Assembly: GCF_020532555.1 (NCBI RefSeq)
Contig: NZ_JAJBBR010000010.1
Location: forward strand, 1 to 64,000
Origin: Microvirga lenta
Lineage (GTDB): Bacteria; Pseudomonadota; Alphaproteobacteria; Rhizobiales; Beijerinckiaceae
DNA length: 64,000 bases
Direction: 5' to 3'
How positions within the stretch are numbered: the stretch's first letter is position 1; the number at the start of each line of letters is the position of its first letter. The notes beneath the pieces are model-generated. The model was not told the origin of the DNA and made no database searches. It worked only from the letters and a program-made list of their open reading frames with translations. The position numbers and the translations under genes are program-made. Below, piece after piece: positions 55,463 through 63,010 of this stretch.

Positions 55463-55678
55463 ATGCCGCGCTACTACATCCACCTCGCCCACGAAGGGCA
55501 CATCGTCTGGGATTACAGCGGCATGGAGCTGCCCAGCCTCAAGGGCGCCCGCGGCATGGAGGCGGCGGCCGCCAAGGAACAGTGGAGCAATGCGCTCCGT
55601 TCGCTCGAGGGACGGCCCGAATCCACCGCCGTCATCACGGACGATGCCGGGCGGATTCTGTTCATGATCTCCGTGTGA
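55463..55678 (+). CDS. DUF6894-like small protein
   Basis: A 71-residue protein beginning MPRYYIHLAHEGHIVWDYSGMELPSLKGAR and ending VITDDAGRILFMISV. This is the compact pattern of DUF6894 proteins (MPRYFFH ... D.EG.ELPDL..AR ... V.D..GR.L), abundant in Methylobacterium, Microvirga and Bradyrhizobium. GGAGAG precedes the ATG. It starts 33 nt after the Asp-rich gene, so both are probably co-transcribed. Function unknown. Confidence 0.78.
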   Translation: MPRYYIHLAHEGHIVWDYSGMELPSLKGARGMEAAAAKEQWSNALRSLEGRPESTAVITDDAGRILFMISV

Positions 55679-55709
55679 CCGCCGCCAACCCGAAGGGTGC
55701 GAGCGGCGG
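55679..55709. terminator. Hairpin between convergent DUF6894 and autotransporter genes
   Basis: CCGCCGC (55679-55685) pairs with GCGGCGG (55703-55709); an inner ACCC/GGGT stem extends it. It directly follows the small gene's stop and precedes the convergent gene's end, so it can act in both directions. Confidence 0.5.
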
Positions 55710-55724
55710 CCGGACGGCGTGCCT

Positions 55725-58499
55725 TCAGAACTTCCAGGTCAGGTCGCCCTTGACAGTCTGATCCTGCGTTCTCCCGGAGATCTGCCCGGAATAGCTCACG
55801 CCGAGGGTTGCGGCAGGGCCGACCGCGAGGTCGAGACCCGCCTCCACGACGAGAGCATCGCGCGCAACAGGCGCTCCGGTAACGCTGAAGGGGAATGCGC
55901 CGTCCTGAAAGGTCATCAGAGCCGCAGGCTCCACATCGCCGAAGGCATGGCGCCAGCCAAGGGTGCCCCGGACCGTGAGGGCCGTCGTTTCGCTCAGGGC
56001 GATCCGGTTCGCCACCCGGACGCCGAGAGTCGAGAAGGTCGTATTGGCGCTGCCGCCCCTTGCGTTCAGGGCCGCTGCCCCACCGGTTTCCGTGAGGCCG
56101 TCCGTGTGCAGGTTCACATGAGCCAGTGCGGCAAAGGGCTCGAGGGCGGCAGTGCCCAAGGCAAGGCCATATCCCACCTCGCCGAAGATCTGCGCGGTGC
56201 GCCCGTCCCGGTCGCTGACCAGGGTGTCGGAGAAGCCCGGGAAGACGACCTGCCGATTCACGCCGATGCTGTGCCAGCTCAGGGCCGAACCGAGGCGGAC
56301 GCCGAGCGGTCCCCACTGCCCGCCGCCATAGGCCGCGACGTGGTAATTGTCGCTGGTGCCCGAGGAGACCGTCCGGTCCGTATCGAAGCTGGTCTGGCTG
56401 TACCCGCCCGCGATGCCGACGCGCCACCCGTCTCCCGCCAGCGAGTCCGCGCCGAGGAGGAAGCCTCCTGTCGAAGTGTCGATGCCTGCATGTGCCCTGT
56501 CCGTGTTCCTGCCCCAGGAGCCGAAACCCTGTCCCCACAGGCCGACGGTCGTTCCATGAGGCGTCTGAACGGTGCCGGGGGGAGCCGACAGGGAGGCAAG
56601 GGAGCCGTCGCCTGTGAAGGTCTGGCGCATGCGGTTCGTCGCCGCGTCACGCACATAGCGGCTGGTGTCGAGCAGAACGCCGCGTGCCGAGGCATGGATA
56701 TCGCCTGCGAGGTTTCCGAAAGCACCGCGCGCGGACGTTTCATCCAGCTGCAGGATTGCGCCATAGACCTGATGGGTGGGCGCGAGAGCTTCCGCCGCCG
56801 CGCCCGCAGCCCTTTCATTGCCGGTGAGGCCGATATCGGCAAAGGCCAGACCATTGCGGGCGAGGTTCATGGTCACCGCGCGGGAGCCATAGGTCAGCGA
56901 CGGGTCGAAGAATGCGAAGCTGTCCGTCACCCGGGCGAAGCGGCCCTCGACGGCACCTGCCGTTAGGATCTGCGCAGTCGTGTTCTGGTGCAGGGGATCG
57001 ACGCGGCCACTGACGTGGAGGGTGCCGCCCAGCGTGGCAGTTTGCTCCACGGAAAGGCGACTGGAGTCGCCGTCGCGGACCCGGATGGCGAGAATGCCCA
57101 TGTCGGTCTGCACATAACGACCCTGAACGGTCAGCACACCCGGAGCGGTCGCGGAGCCCGGGGCCACGACGCCGCCTTTGTTCGCCACGCCGAAGGGGGT
57201 GACGATCCGGCCGGTTCCGCTGAGGGTTCCGCCGGAGATATCGAGCAGGCCCGTCGAGAGAGTTCCGTCGACGGCGAGCCGCCCGTCGGAAAGCTCGGTG
57301 CCGAGGATCGCCGCGAGTTCACGCCCACGGGGCAGGGAAAGGGCCGATTGCTCGCCACCGATCCACAGGCTGTCGATGGTCGCGTTCATGTCGAGGGTCA
57401 TCGTGCCGGGCTGCGTCAGCGCGACCTGATAGTAGCGCCCGATGGCGCCGGCCCCTCTGAAATGGCCGTCCCTGTTGTTCGGTACGGCGCCGGATCCCGT
57501 GGCCGTGTCACTCCAGGCGGACCGGTCGCTCCAGACATGATCGCCCGCCCGTGCCCGAACCTGGCGCAGGGCATTGTGCTGGTCGATCCAGCTCAGATAA
57601 TCGGCGACGGAGGTCCAGCCCGTCACGCTGCCATAGCCGAATTGCGGCGCATCGTAGTTGACGACCCAGTCCGCGACGCCGATCTGGACCAGGCCCCCCT
57701 CCGTCACCACGAAGAGCGGGCCGCCGCTGTCGCCAGGAGCGGCGCCGGCTTGGAGATGCGGAAGCGGACCGACCGGATCGTCGGGATGGGCCGGATCCTC
57801 GAACTGGCCCATGATGTAGCGCTGCTTGTTGCCGGTCATCCCGGCCTCTTCTCCCGTCAGATAGCCTCCGAAGAGGGTCTCGCCGACCCGACGCTTGTCG
57901 TCGTAGGGGCCGGTATCCCGGTAGGGAGGGTTGGAGCCGGTGCCGGAGGCTCCGTAGCCCACCATTCGGATGACGGTGCCCACCGGGGGGAGGGGATCGC
58001 CTGCCTTGACCAGCTTCACCGGGGTCAGGTCGGTGACCGGAGCGGCGAGGGATATCAGGGCGATGTCGTTGTTGAGAGGCCCGTGGTTGTACTGCGCATG
58101 GGCCGCGACTCCGCTGATCAGCCTGTTGTTCGGGTTCGGCTGCGTCGCGATCGGGGAGAAGCTGATATAGGTATTGTCGTTGGAGATATAGAGCTGGCCC
58201 GGACCGTGCTCCACGCAATGGGCTGCCGTCAGGATCGTGCGGGCGTTGATGAGGCTGCCCGTGCAGTTTGCGCCGCCGCCGGTCACCAAGGCTGCGACGC
58301 TGCTGTAGACGTTATCCCGGTCGTAGTAGTTGCCGATGCCGCCGGCCTCGTTCGCCGCCTTGTCGTTGAGAACGACAGCCTGGGCCGGGGCGAGACTGGC
58401 GAGGACGAAGAGGAAGGGGATAAGGCTCGACCCCACCGGTCCGGCCAGGCACGTGGTCGCGCAAAGGCGATCGCCCAGGGTTGTCCTGTGCAAGGTCAT
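55725..58499 (-). CDS. Autotransporter with trypsin-like serine protease passenger
   Basis: A 924-residue protein. An extended signal peptide ends near residue 41 (LASLAPAQA). Residues ~60-310 form an S1 (trypsin-like) protease with triad H94 (LTAAHCVEH), D145 (NNDIALISL) and S258 (PGDSGGPLF). A beta-helical linker (GGTLSGTGRIVTPFGVANKGGVVAPGSATAPGVLTVQGRYVQ) carries typical autotransporter passenger repeats. The last ~280 residues are the beta-barrel translocator (GLWGQGFGSWGRN ...) ending in aromatic WKF as needed for Bam recognition. A purine-rich GAGGGGGC tract precedes the ATG. Secreted or surface proteolysis is expected. It uses type V secretion, so it is independent of the type I system nearby. 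Confidence 0.9.
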   Translation of the reverse strand: MTLHRTTLGDRLCATTCLAGPVGSSLIPFLFVLASLAPAQAVVLNDKAANEAGGIGNYYDRDNVYSSVAALVTGGGANCTGSLINARTILTAAHCVEHGPGQLYISNDNTYISFSPIATQPNPNNRLISGVAAHAQYNHGPLNNDIALISLAAPVTDLTPVKLVKAGDPLPPVGTVIRMVGYGASGTGSNPPYRDTGPYDDKRRVGETLFGGYLTGEEAGMTGNKQRYIMGQFEDPAHPDDPVGPLPHLQAGAAPGDSGGPLFVVTEGGLVQIGVADWVVNYDAPQFGYGSVTGWTSVADYLSWIDQHNALRQVRARAGDHVWSDRSAWSDTATGSGAVPNNRDGHFRGAGAIGRYYQVALTQPGTMTLDMNATIDSLWIGGEQSALSLPRGRELAAILGTELSDGRLAVDGTLSTGLLDISGGTLSGTGRIVTPFGVANKGGVVAPGSATAPGVLTVQGRYVQTDMGILAIRVRDGDSSRLSVEQTATLGGTLHVSGRVDPLHQNTTAQILTAGAVEGRFARVTDSFAFFDPSLTYGSRAVTMNLARNGLAFADIGLTGNERAAGAAAEALAPTHQVYGAILQLDETSARGAFGNLAGDIHASARGVLLDTSRYVRDAATNRMRQTFTGDGSLASLSAPPGTVQTPHGTTVGLWGQGFGSWGRNTDRAHAGIDTSTGGFLLGADSLAGDGWRVGIAGGYSQTSFDTDRTVSSGTSDNYHVAAYGGGQWGPLGVRLGSALSWHSIGVNRQVVFPGFSDTLVSDRDGRTAQIFGEVGYGLALGTAALEPFAALAHVNLHTDGLTETGGAAALNARGGSANTTFSTLGVRVANRIALSETTALTVRGTLGWRHAFGDVEPAALMTFQDGAFPFSVTGAPVARDALVVEAGLDLAVGPAATLGVSYSGQISGRTQDQTVKGDLTWKF

Positions 58500-58717
58500 C
58501 TCGTCTGCCCCCTCTATTTATATAGGTTGGGCTTCGTATAGAGCTTGAGCGCAGCTTTCGTCGAGGGGGATTTTCCGCGGACAGGGAGGGATTTCCGGCC
58601 GCTACCTTCCGTCAATTTGACTTCGCTGTGGGTTTGGAGGACATCAGCGCCCTTCAAGGGTGTTTCGCCTGTAGATTGCTCTCTTGATAAGGACATCTTC
58701 CGTCTCCGGAGCTTTTG

Positions 58718-60427
58718 ATGGACGGTTTCGTCTCACAGCAGCGGTTGTCTTTGCGTCATTTGTCCGCTGCCCAGCTGACAAGCGTCGCCGAGCGGAGCCA
58801 TGCCCGCCTCTGCTTCATCCTCGTGCTGCTCTCGCTGGCGTGCTTCCTGCCGGGTTTCGCCTCCCTCCAGCCCATGGACAGGGACGAGCCGCGATATGCC
58901 CAGGCCTCGAAGCAGATGCTCGAGACCGGGGACTTCGTGGATATCCGCTTTCAGGATGAGGCGCGTCACAAGAAGCCGGTCGGAATCTATTGGATGCAGA
59001 GTGCGGCCGTGGCCGCCGGGGAGGCGCTGGGAGTCCCCGAGGCGCGGACCACCATCGCCCTCTACCGGATTCCGTCCCTGCTGGGCGCCCTCGCCACCGT
59101 TCTGCTGACCTACTGGGCCTCCCTGGCCTTCCTCGGCCGACGCGGAGCCTTCCTGGCCGCCGGTCTCATGGCGACATCGGTGATCCTCATGGTGGAGGCG
59201 AGACTCGCCAAGACGGATGCGGCCCTCGCCGCTTGCGCCGTTGCGGCCATGGGCGGCTTGGCGCGGGCCTATCTCAGCCGGGGAGCCGGCGTCCTGCCGC
59301 GGCGGACCCTTCTCATCTTCTGGCTCGGCATCGCCGGCGGCATCCTCATCAAGGGGCCTCTCATCCTGATGTTCGTCGGCTTGACCGCCGCCGTGCTCGC
59401 CTATCGGGAGCGCTCGGCCCGCTGGCTGCTGACGCTCCGGCCCTGGCTCGGCGGATTGATCACACTTCTGATCGTGCTGCCCTGGTTCGTCGCCATCGCG
59501 ATCAAGAGCGGCGGAGCCTTCTATTCGGCCTCTGTGGGCCACGACATGCTGGGCAAGGTCGGTACGGCGCAGACCTATCACTGGGCCCCTCCCGGCTTCT
59601 ATCTGCTCTCCTTCTTCGCCACGTTCTGGCCGGGAGCCATCCTCGCGGCCATCGCGGTGCCCTTCGCCTGGATCCACCGGAAAGAGGAGCCGGTCGCGTT
59701 TGCCCTGGCCTGGATCGTCCCCGCTTGGCTCGTCTTCGAGATCGTGCCGACCAAGCTGCCGCACTACACGATGCCGCTCTTCCCGGCGGTCGCCATTGTG
59801 ACGGTGATGGCCGTCTCCCGCCATTTCGTCGGTCCCCATCGGCCCGCGGCCAAGTTCGCGACGATCCTGATCCCGTTCATCCCGGTCGGCCTCACCATCG
59901 GCCTGTCGGCGGTCGCCTGGACCTTCGATGGCGCCTTACCTTATCGGGGTCTGCCGCTGATGGTCCTGTCGTCGCTGGCAGCGCTTTATGCCTGGCGGCT
60001 TTTCGTGAGGAACCGGGTCATCGGCTCCGTCTGGGCGAGCTTCGCTTCGGCCGTATTCCTTGCCATCGGCGTATTCGGGCTGACCCAGCTCGATCTGCGC
60101 TCCCTCAAGGCTTCGCCGCGGCTGGCGGAGGTGGCGCGCAACCTCGCCTGCGAGAATCCGCGCGTCGCGACCCTCGGCTACCGGGAGCCCAGTCTGGTCT
60201 TCCTGACGGGAGCGAACCTCGACATGCTCGAAACCGGGGCCCAGGCCTCGGCCTTCCTGCAGCAGGGCGGCTGCCGCCTCGTCTTCGTCGAGAGACGTTT
60301 CGAGGACGAGTTCCGGGCTGAAAATGCGCGCCTTGGTTTGAGGCCGTCGCTCTCGACGCGCGTCGCAGGGTTCAATATCAACAGCGGGCGCCGGCTCGAC
60401 ATCGGAGCCTACGCAACCGGCTTCTGA
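58718..60427 (+). CDS. ArnT/GT39-like integral membrane glycosyltransferase
   Basis: A 569-residue polytopic protein with about twelve helices. The first periplasmic loop contains MDRDEPRYAQASKQMLETGDF, where the D54-R55-D56-E57 cluster is the catalytic/metal motif of the ArnT/PMT (GT39/GT83) families, followed by HKKPVGIYW. These enzymes transfer sugars from undecaprenyl-phosphate to lipid A or proteins in the periplasm. ATG 58718 has GGAG 7 nt upstream. The next two genes would make the lipid-linked donor and flip or support it, forming a glycosylation operon. Confidence 0.88.
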   Translation: MDGFVSQQRLSLRHLSAAQLTSVAERSHARLCFILVLLSLACFLPGFASLQPMDRDEPRYAQASKQMLETGDFVDIRFQDEARHKKPVGIYWMQSAAVAAGEALGVPEARTTIALYRIPSLLGALATVLLTYWASLAFLGRRGAFLAAGLMATSVILMVEARLAKTDAALAACAVAAMGGLARAYLSRGAGVLPRRTLLIFWLGIAGGILIKGPLILMFVGLTAAVLAYRERSARWLLTLRPWLGGLITLLIVLPWFVAIAIKSGGAFYSASVGHDMLGKVGTAQTYHWAPPGFYLLSFFATFWPGAILAAIAVPFAWIHRKEEPVAFALAWIVPAWLVFEIVPTKLPHYTMPLFPAVAIVTVMAVSRHFVGPHRPAAKFATILIPFIPVGLTIGLSAVAWTFDGALPYRGLPLMVLSSLAALYAWRLFVRNRVIGSVWASFASAVFLAIGVFGLTQLDLRSLKASPRLAEVARNLACENPRVATLGYREPSLVFLTGANLDMLETGAQASAFLQQGGCRLVFVERRFEDEFRAENARLGLRPSLSTRVAGFNINSGRRLDIGAYATGF

Positions 60428-60471
60428 GGCTGGCGCACTGCTTGTAGAGGTGGCCTCGAGGCCATGAATTG

Positions 60472-61206
60472 ATGACCCACACTCCCTCGGCACCGCGTAT
60501 CAGCGTGGTCGTTCCGGTCAAGAATGAAGCCTTGAACATCCTTCCCCTGGTGGAGGAGATCGAGCAGGCCTGCGCGCCTCTGGGCTCCTTCGAGGTGATC
60601 TACGTCGACGACGGCTCGACCGATGCCACCGTCGAGCAGGTTCTCGGCGCCCGCGCGACCCGGCCTTGGCTGCGGCTGGTCCGGCACGAGGCGAGTTGCG
60701 GACAGAGCGCAGCCGTCCGGACGGGAGTCTATGCGGCCCATGCCCCGATCGTCGTGACCCTGGACGGGGACGGACAGAACGATCCCGCCTTCATCCCGAA
60801 GCTGGTGGCGGCCCTCGACGATCCCGCCACCGGCCTCGCTGCCGGTCAGCGGGTGGGGCGCAAGGACGGATCTTACAAGAAGTGGCAGTCGCGCATCGCG
60901 AACGGGGTGCGCGGCAGGATCCTGAAGGACGGGACCCGGGATACCGGCTGCGGCCTGAAGGCCTTCCGGCGTGACGTCTATCTGCGGCTGCCTTACTTCG
61001 ATGCCCTGCACCGCTTCATGCCCGCGCTGATCAAGCGCGATGGCTACGGCATCGCCCATGTGGACGTGGTGGACCGGCCGCGCCATGCGGGGCAATCGAA
61101 TTACGGGCTCTTCGACCGCCTCTGGGTCGGAATTCTCGACTTGGCAGGCGTCTGGTGGCTGATCCGCCGCCGTCGCCGCGTGCCGGTCGCTCAGGAGATC
61201 AACTGA
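60472..61206 (+). CDS. GT2 glycosyltransferase (dolichol-phosphate glucosyl/mannosyltransferase-like)
   Basis: A 244-residue cytoplasmic GT-A enzyme. The start RISVVVPVKNEALNILPLVEEI is followed by IYVDDGSTD, the metal motif TLDGDGQNDP and the acceptor region RDTGCGLKAFRRDVY. It is similar to ArnC/DPM1 enzymes that put a sugar on undecaprenyl phosphate. There are no C-terminal membrane helices as in GtrB. TTG 60469 and ATG 60472 are both possible. The stop overlaps the next start (TGATG). Confidence 0.9.
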   Translation: MTHTPSAPRISVVVPVKNEALNILPLVEEIEQACAPLGSFEVIYVDDGSTDATVEQVLGARATRPWLRLVRHEASCGQSAAVRTGVYAAHAPIVVTLDGDGQNDPAFIPKLVAALDDPATGLAAGQRVGRKDGSYKKWQSRIANGVRGRILKDGTRDTGCGLKAFRRDVYLRLPYFDALHRFMPALIKRDGYGIAHVDVVDRPRHAGQSNYGLFDRLWVGILDLAGVWWLIRRRRRVPVAQEIN

Positions 61207-61562
61207 TGCTGATGCGGTTGTCGCACGACCTCGGCCTGTACTTCTACGATGTGGTCATCGCCCGCTTCGACGTGTGGGCGGCTTTCGGCGTGTTGGCTCA
61301 GTTGGTCTTCGGAGCCCGGTTCATCGTGCAATGGATCGCGAGCGAGAGGGCGGACCGCAGCGTCATTCCTGTGGGCTTCTGGTTCCTGTCGATCGCAGGC
61401 GGGCTGATGACCCTGGTCTATGGCTTTGCCCGCCGGGACATCGTCATCATTTTCGGCCAGGCGCTGTCGGTCTTCATCTATGTTCGCAATCTGATGCTGA
61501 TTGCGAAGGAGGCCCGCTCCAAGAAGGCCGAGCCTCGGATCGCCGAAGGGGCGGAGGGCTAG
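61206..61562 (+). CDS. Lipid-A-disaccharide synthase N-terminal domain (LAB_N) membrane protein
   Basis: A 118-residue protein with three helices and the LAB_N signature (FGVLAQLVFGARFIVQWIASERADRSVIPVGFWFLSIAGGLMTLVYGFARRDIVIIFGQ). This small domain occurs alone beside GT2/GT39 genes in many alphaproteobacteria and is thought to help handle lipid-linked sugars, perhaps like ArnE/ArnF. It overlaps the GT2 stop by one base, so it belongs to the same operon. Confidence 0.9.
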   Translation: MLMRLSHDLGLYFYDVVIARFDVWAAFGVLAQLVFGARFIVQWIASERADRSVIPVGFWFLSIAGGLMTLVYGFARRDIVIIFGQALSVFIYVRNLMLIAKEARSKKAEPRIAEGAEG

Positions 61563-61589
61563 GCCCTTTCGGCCCAGCCCCCGGGCCAC

Positions 61590-62786
61590 TCAGGCCGCTT
61601 TCGCGTCCGTTTCCCGAAGCCGGGCGAAGCCTGCATCGAGATCGCGCTTGAGATCGTCGAGGTCCTCCAGGCCGATATGGAAGCGCAGGGCGTGACCGCC
61701 GGGCTTCCACTGCGTCGCGGTGCGGTAGGTGGAGCAGTCGAAGGGGATCACGAGGCTCTCGAATCCACCCCAGGAATAGCCCATGCCGAAGAGGCCGAGG
61801 CCATCCAGCATGGCGGCCAGCGCGCGGTCGGAGCAGGGCTTCAGGATCACCGAGAACAGCCCCGACGAGCCTTTGAAATCGCGCTTCCAGATGTCGTGGC
61901 CCGGATAGCTTTCCAGGGCCGGATGCAGAACCCGCGCCACTTCCGGGCGGGCCTCGAGCCACCGCGCCATGTCGAGCGCCTGCTTCTCGTGCTCGCGCAG
62001 GCGCAGCGCCATGGTGCGCAGGCCCCGCAGGCCGAGGAACACGTCTTCCGGACCCGGGCACATGGCGAAGGCATCGTAAGCGGCGCGCAGGGCCTTGAAG
62101 CAGCGCTCATTCGCCGAAACCATTCCGAGGAGGAGGTCCGAGCCGCCGCTGAGGTACTTCGTGCCGGCCTCGATGGCGATGTCGACGCCCCGCTCATGCG
62201 GCGGATAGAGGAGGGGGGTGGCCCAGGTATTGTCCATGAGAACCACGGCACCGTGCCGGTGCGCCACCTCGGCGATGGCCGGGATGTCCTGCATCTCGAA
62301 GGATTGCGAGCCGGGGGCTTCCGTAAAGACAGCGGCGGTGTTGGGCCGGATCAGCGTTTCGATCCCGGCGCCGATCAGCGGGTCGTAATAGGTGGTTTCC
62401 ACACCAAATTTCTTCAGCATTCCTTCGCAGAAATGCCGGGTCGGCAGGTACACCGAATCCGTCATCAGCAGATGGTCGCCCGCCTTGAGGCAGGACATGA
62501 GGGCGACGGTGACGGCGGCAAGCCCCGAGGGCGCCAGAACCGTCCCTGCGGCGCCCGACAGTTCCGTCCAGGCTTTTTCCAGGGCCTCGGTGGTCGGAGT
62601 TCCTTTCGTTCCATAGGAATAGCGGCCGCGCCGGTGCAGGAGATCGTCCGTCGTGGGGTAGAGAACGGTCGAGCCCCGATAGATGGGCGTGTTCACGAAA
62701 CCGTGCTGTTCCGACGGATCGCGTCCGGCATGGACCAGGCGGGTGCGATCACCGAGTTCTGTGGGCTTGGGAGCGAATTTTGACAT
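61590..62786 (-). CDS. metC: Cystathionine beta-lyase (PLP-dependent, MetC type)
   Basis: A 398-residue Cys/Met-metabolism PLP enzyme. The PLP lysine is in AIEAGTKYLSGGSDLLLG; phosphate- and ring-binding elements are LAPSGLAAVTVAL and VVLMDNTWATPLLY; RYSYGTKGTPTTEALEKA matches the tetramer-interface Tyr/Arg motif. The Ser-Asp and Trp-Gly-Gly (YSWGGFESLVIPF) features favour beta-lyase over gamma-synthase. It cleaves cystathionine to homocysteine, pyruvate and ammonia. No strong ribosome binding site is seen at ATG 62786. It converges on the glycosylation operon. Confidence 0.9.
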   Translation of the reverse strand: MSKFAPKPTELGDRTRLVHAGRDPSEQHGFVNTPIYRGSTVLYPTTDDLLHRRGRYSYGTKGTPTTEALEKAWTELSGAAGTVLAPSGLAAVTVALMSCLKAGDHLLMTDSVYLPTRHFCEGMLKKFGVETTYYDPLIGAGIETLIRPNTAAVFTEAPGSQSFEMQDIPAIAEVAHRHGAVVLMDNTWATPLLYPPHERGVDIAIEAGTKYLSGGSDLLLGMVSANERCFKALRAAYDAFAMCPGPEDVFLGLRGLRTMALRLREHEKQALDMARWLEARPEVARVLHPALESYPGHDIWKRDFKGSSGLFSVILKPCSDRALAAMLDGLGLFGMGYSWGGFESLVIPFDCSTYRTATQWKPGGHALRFHIGLEDLDDLKRDLDAGFARLRETDAKAA

Positions 62787-62873
62787 CGTTTCAAGGGGCT
62801 GGTGACGGGGCCCTGATGTGAGACCGGGCCCGGGTCGCCGTCAACCCCGGCGCCATAGGGCACCCATCAAGAC

Positions 62874-62902
62874 TTGACCAGTGACCAATCATAGAATGTG
62901 AT
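62874..62902 (+). promoter_or_regulatory. Candidate sigma70 promoter of the amino acid transporter operon
   Basis: TTGACC (62874-62879), a 17-nt spacer and TGTGAT (62897-62902) precede the binding-protein gene by about 110 nt. The -35 is good, the -10 moderate. Confidence 0.45.
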
Positions 62903-63010
62903 AGGTCCAAGAACGTTTCGTTCAAGAACGGCGAAACGCTCTAACAGGGAACTCGGCTCGGCGGACCAGAAATGCCAAGCCAAGTCGTCAAAGTGGGAGA
63001 ACATACAAAC

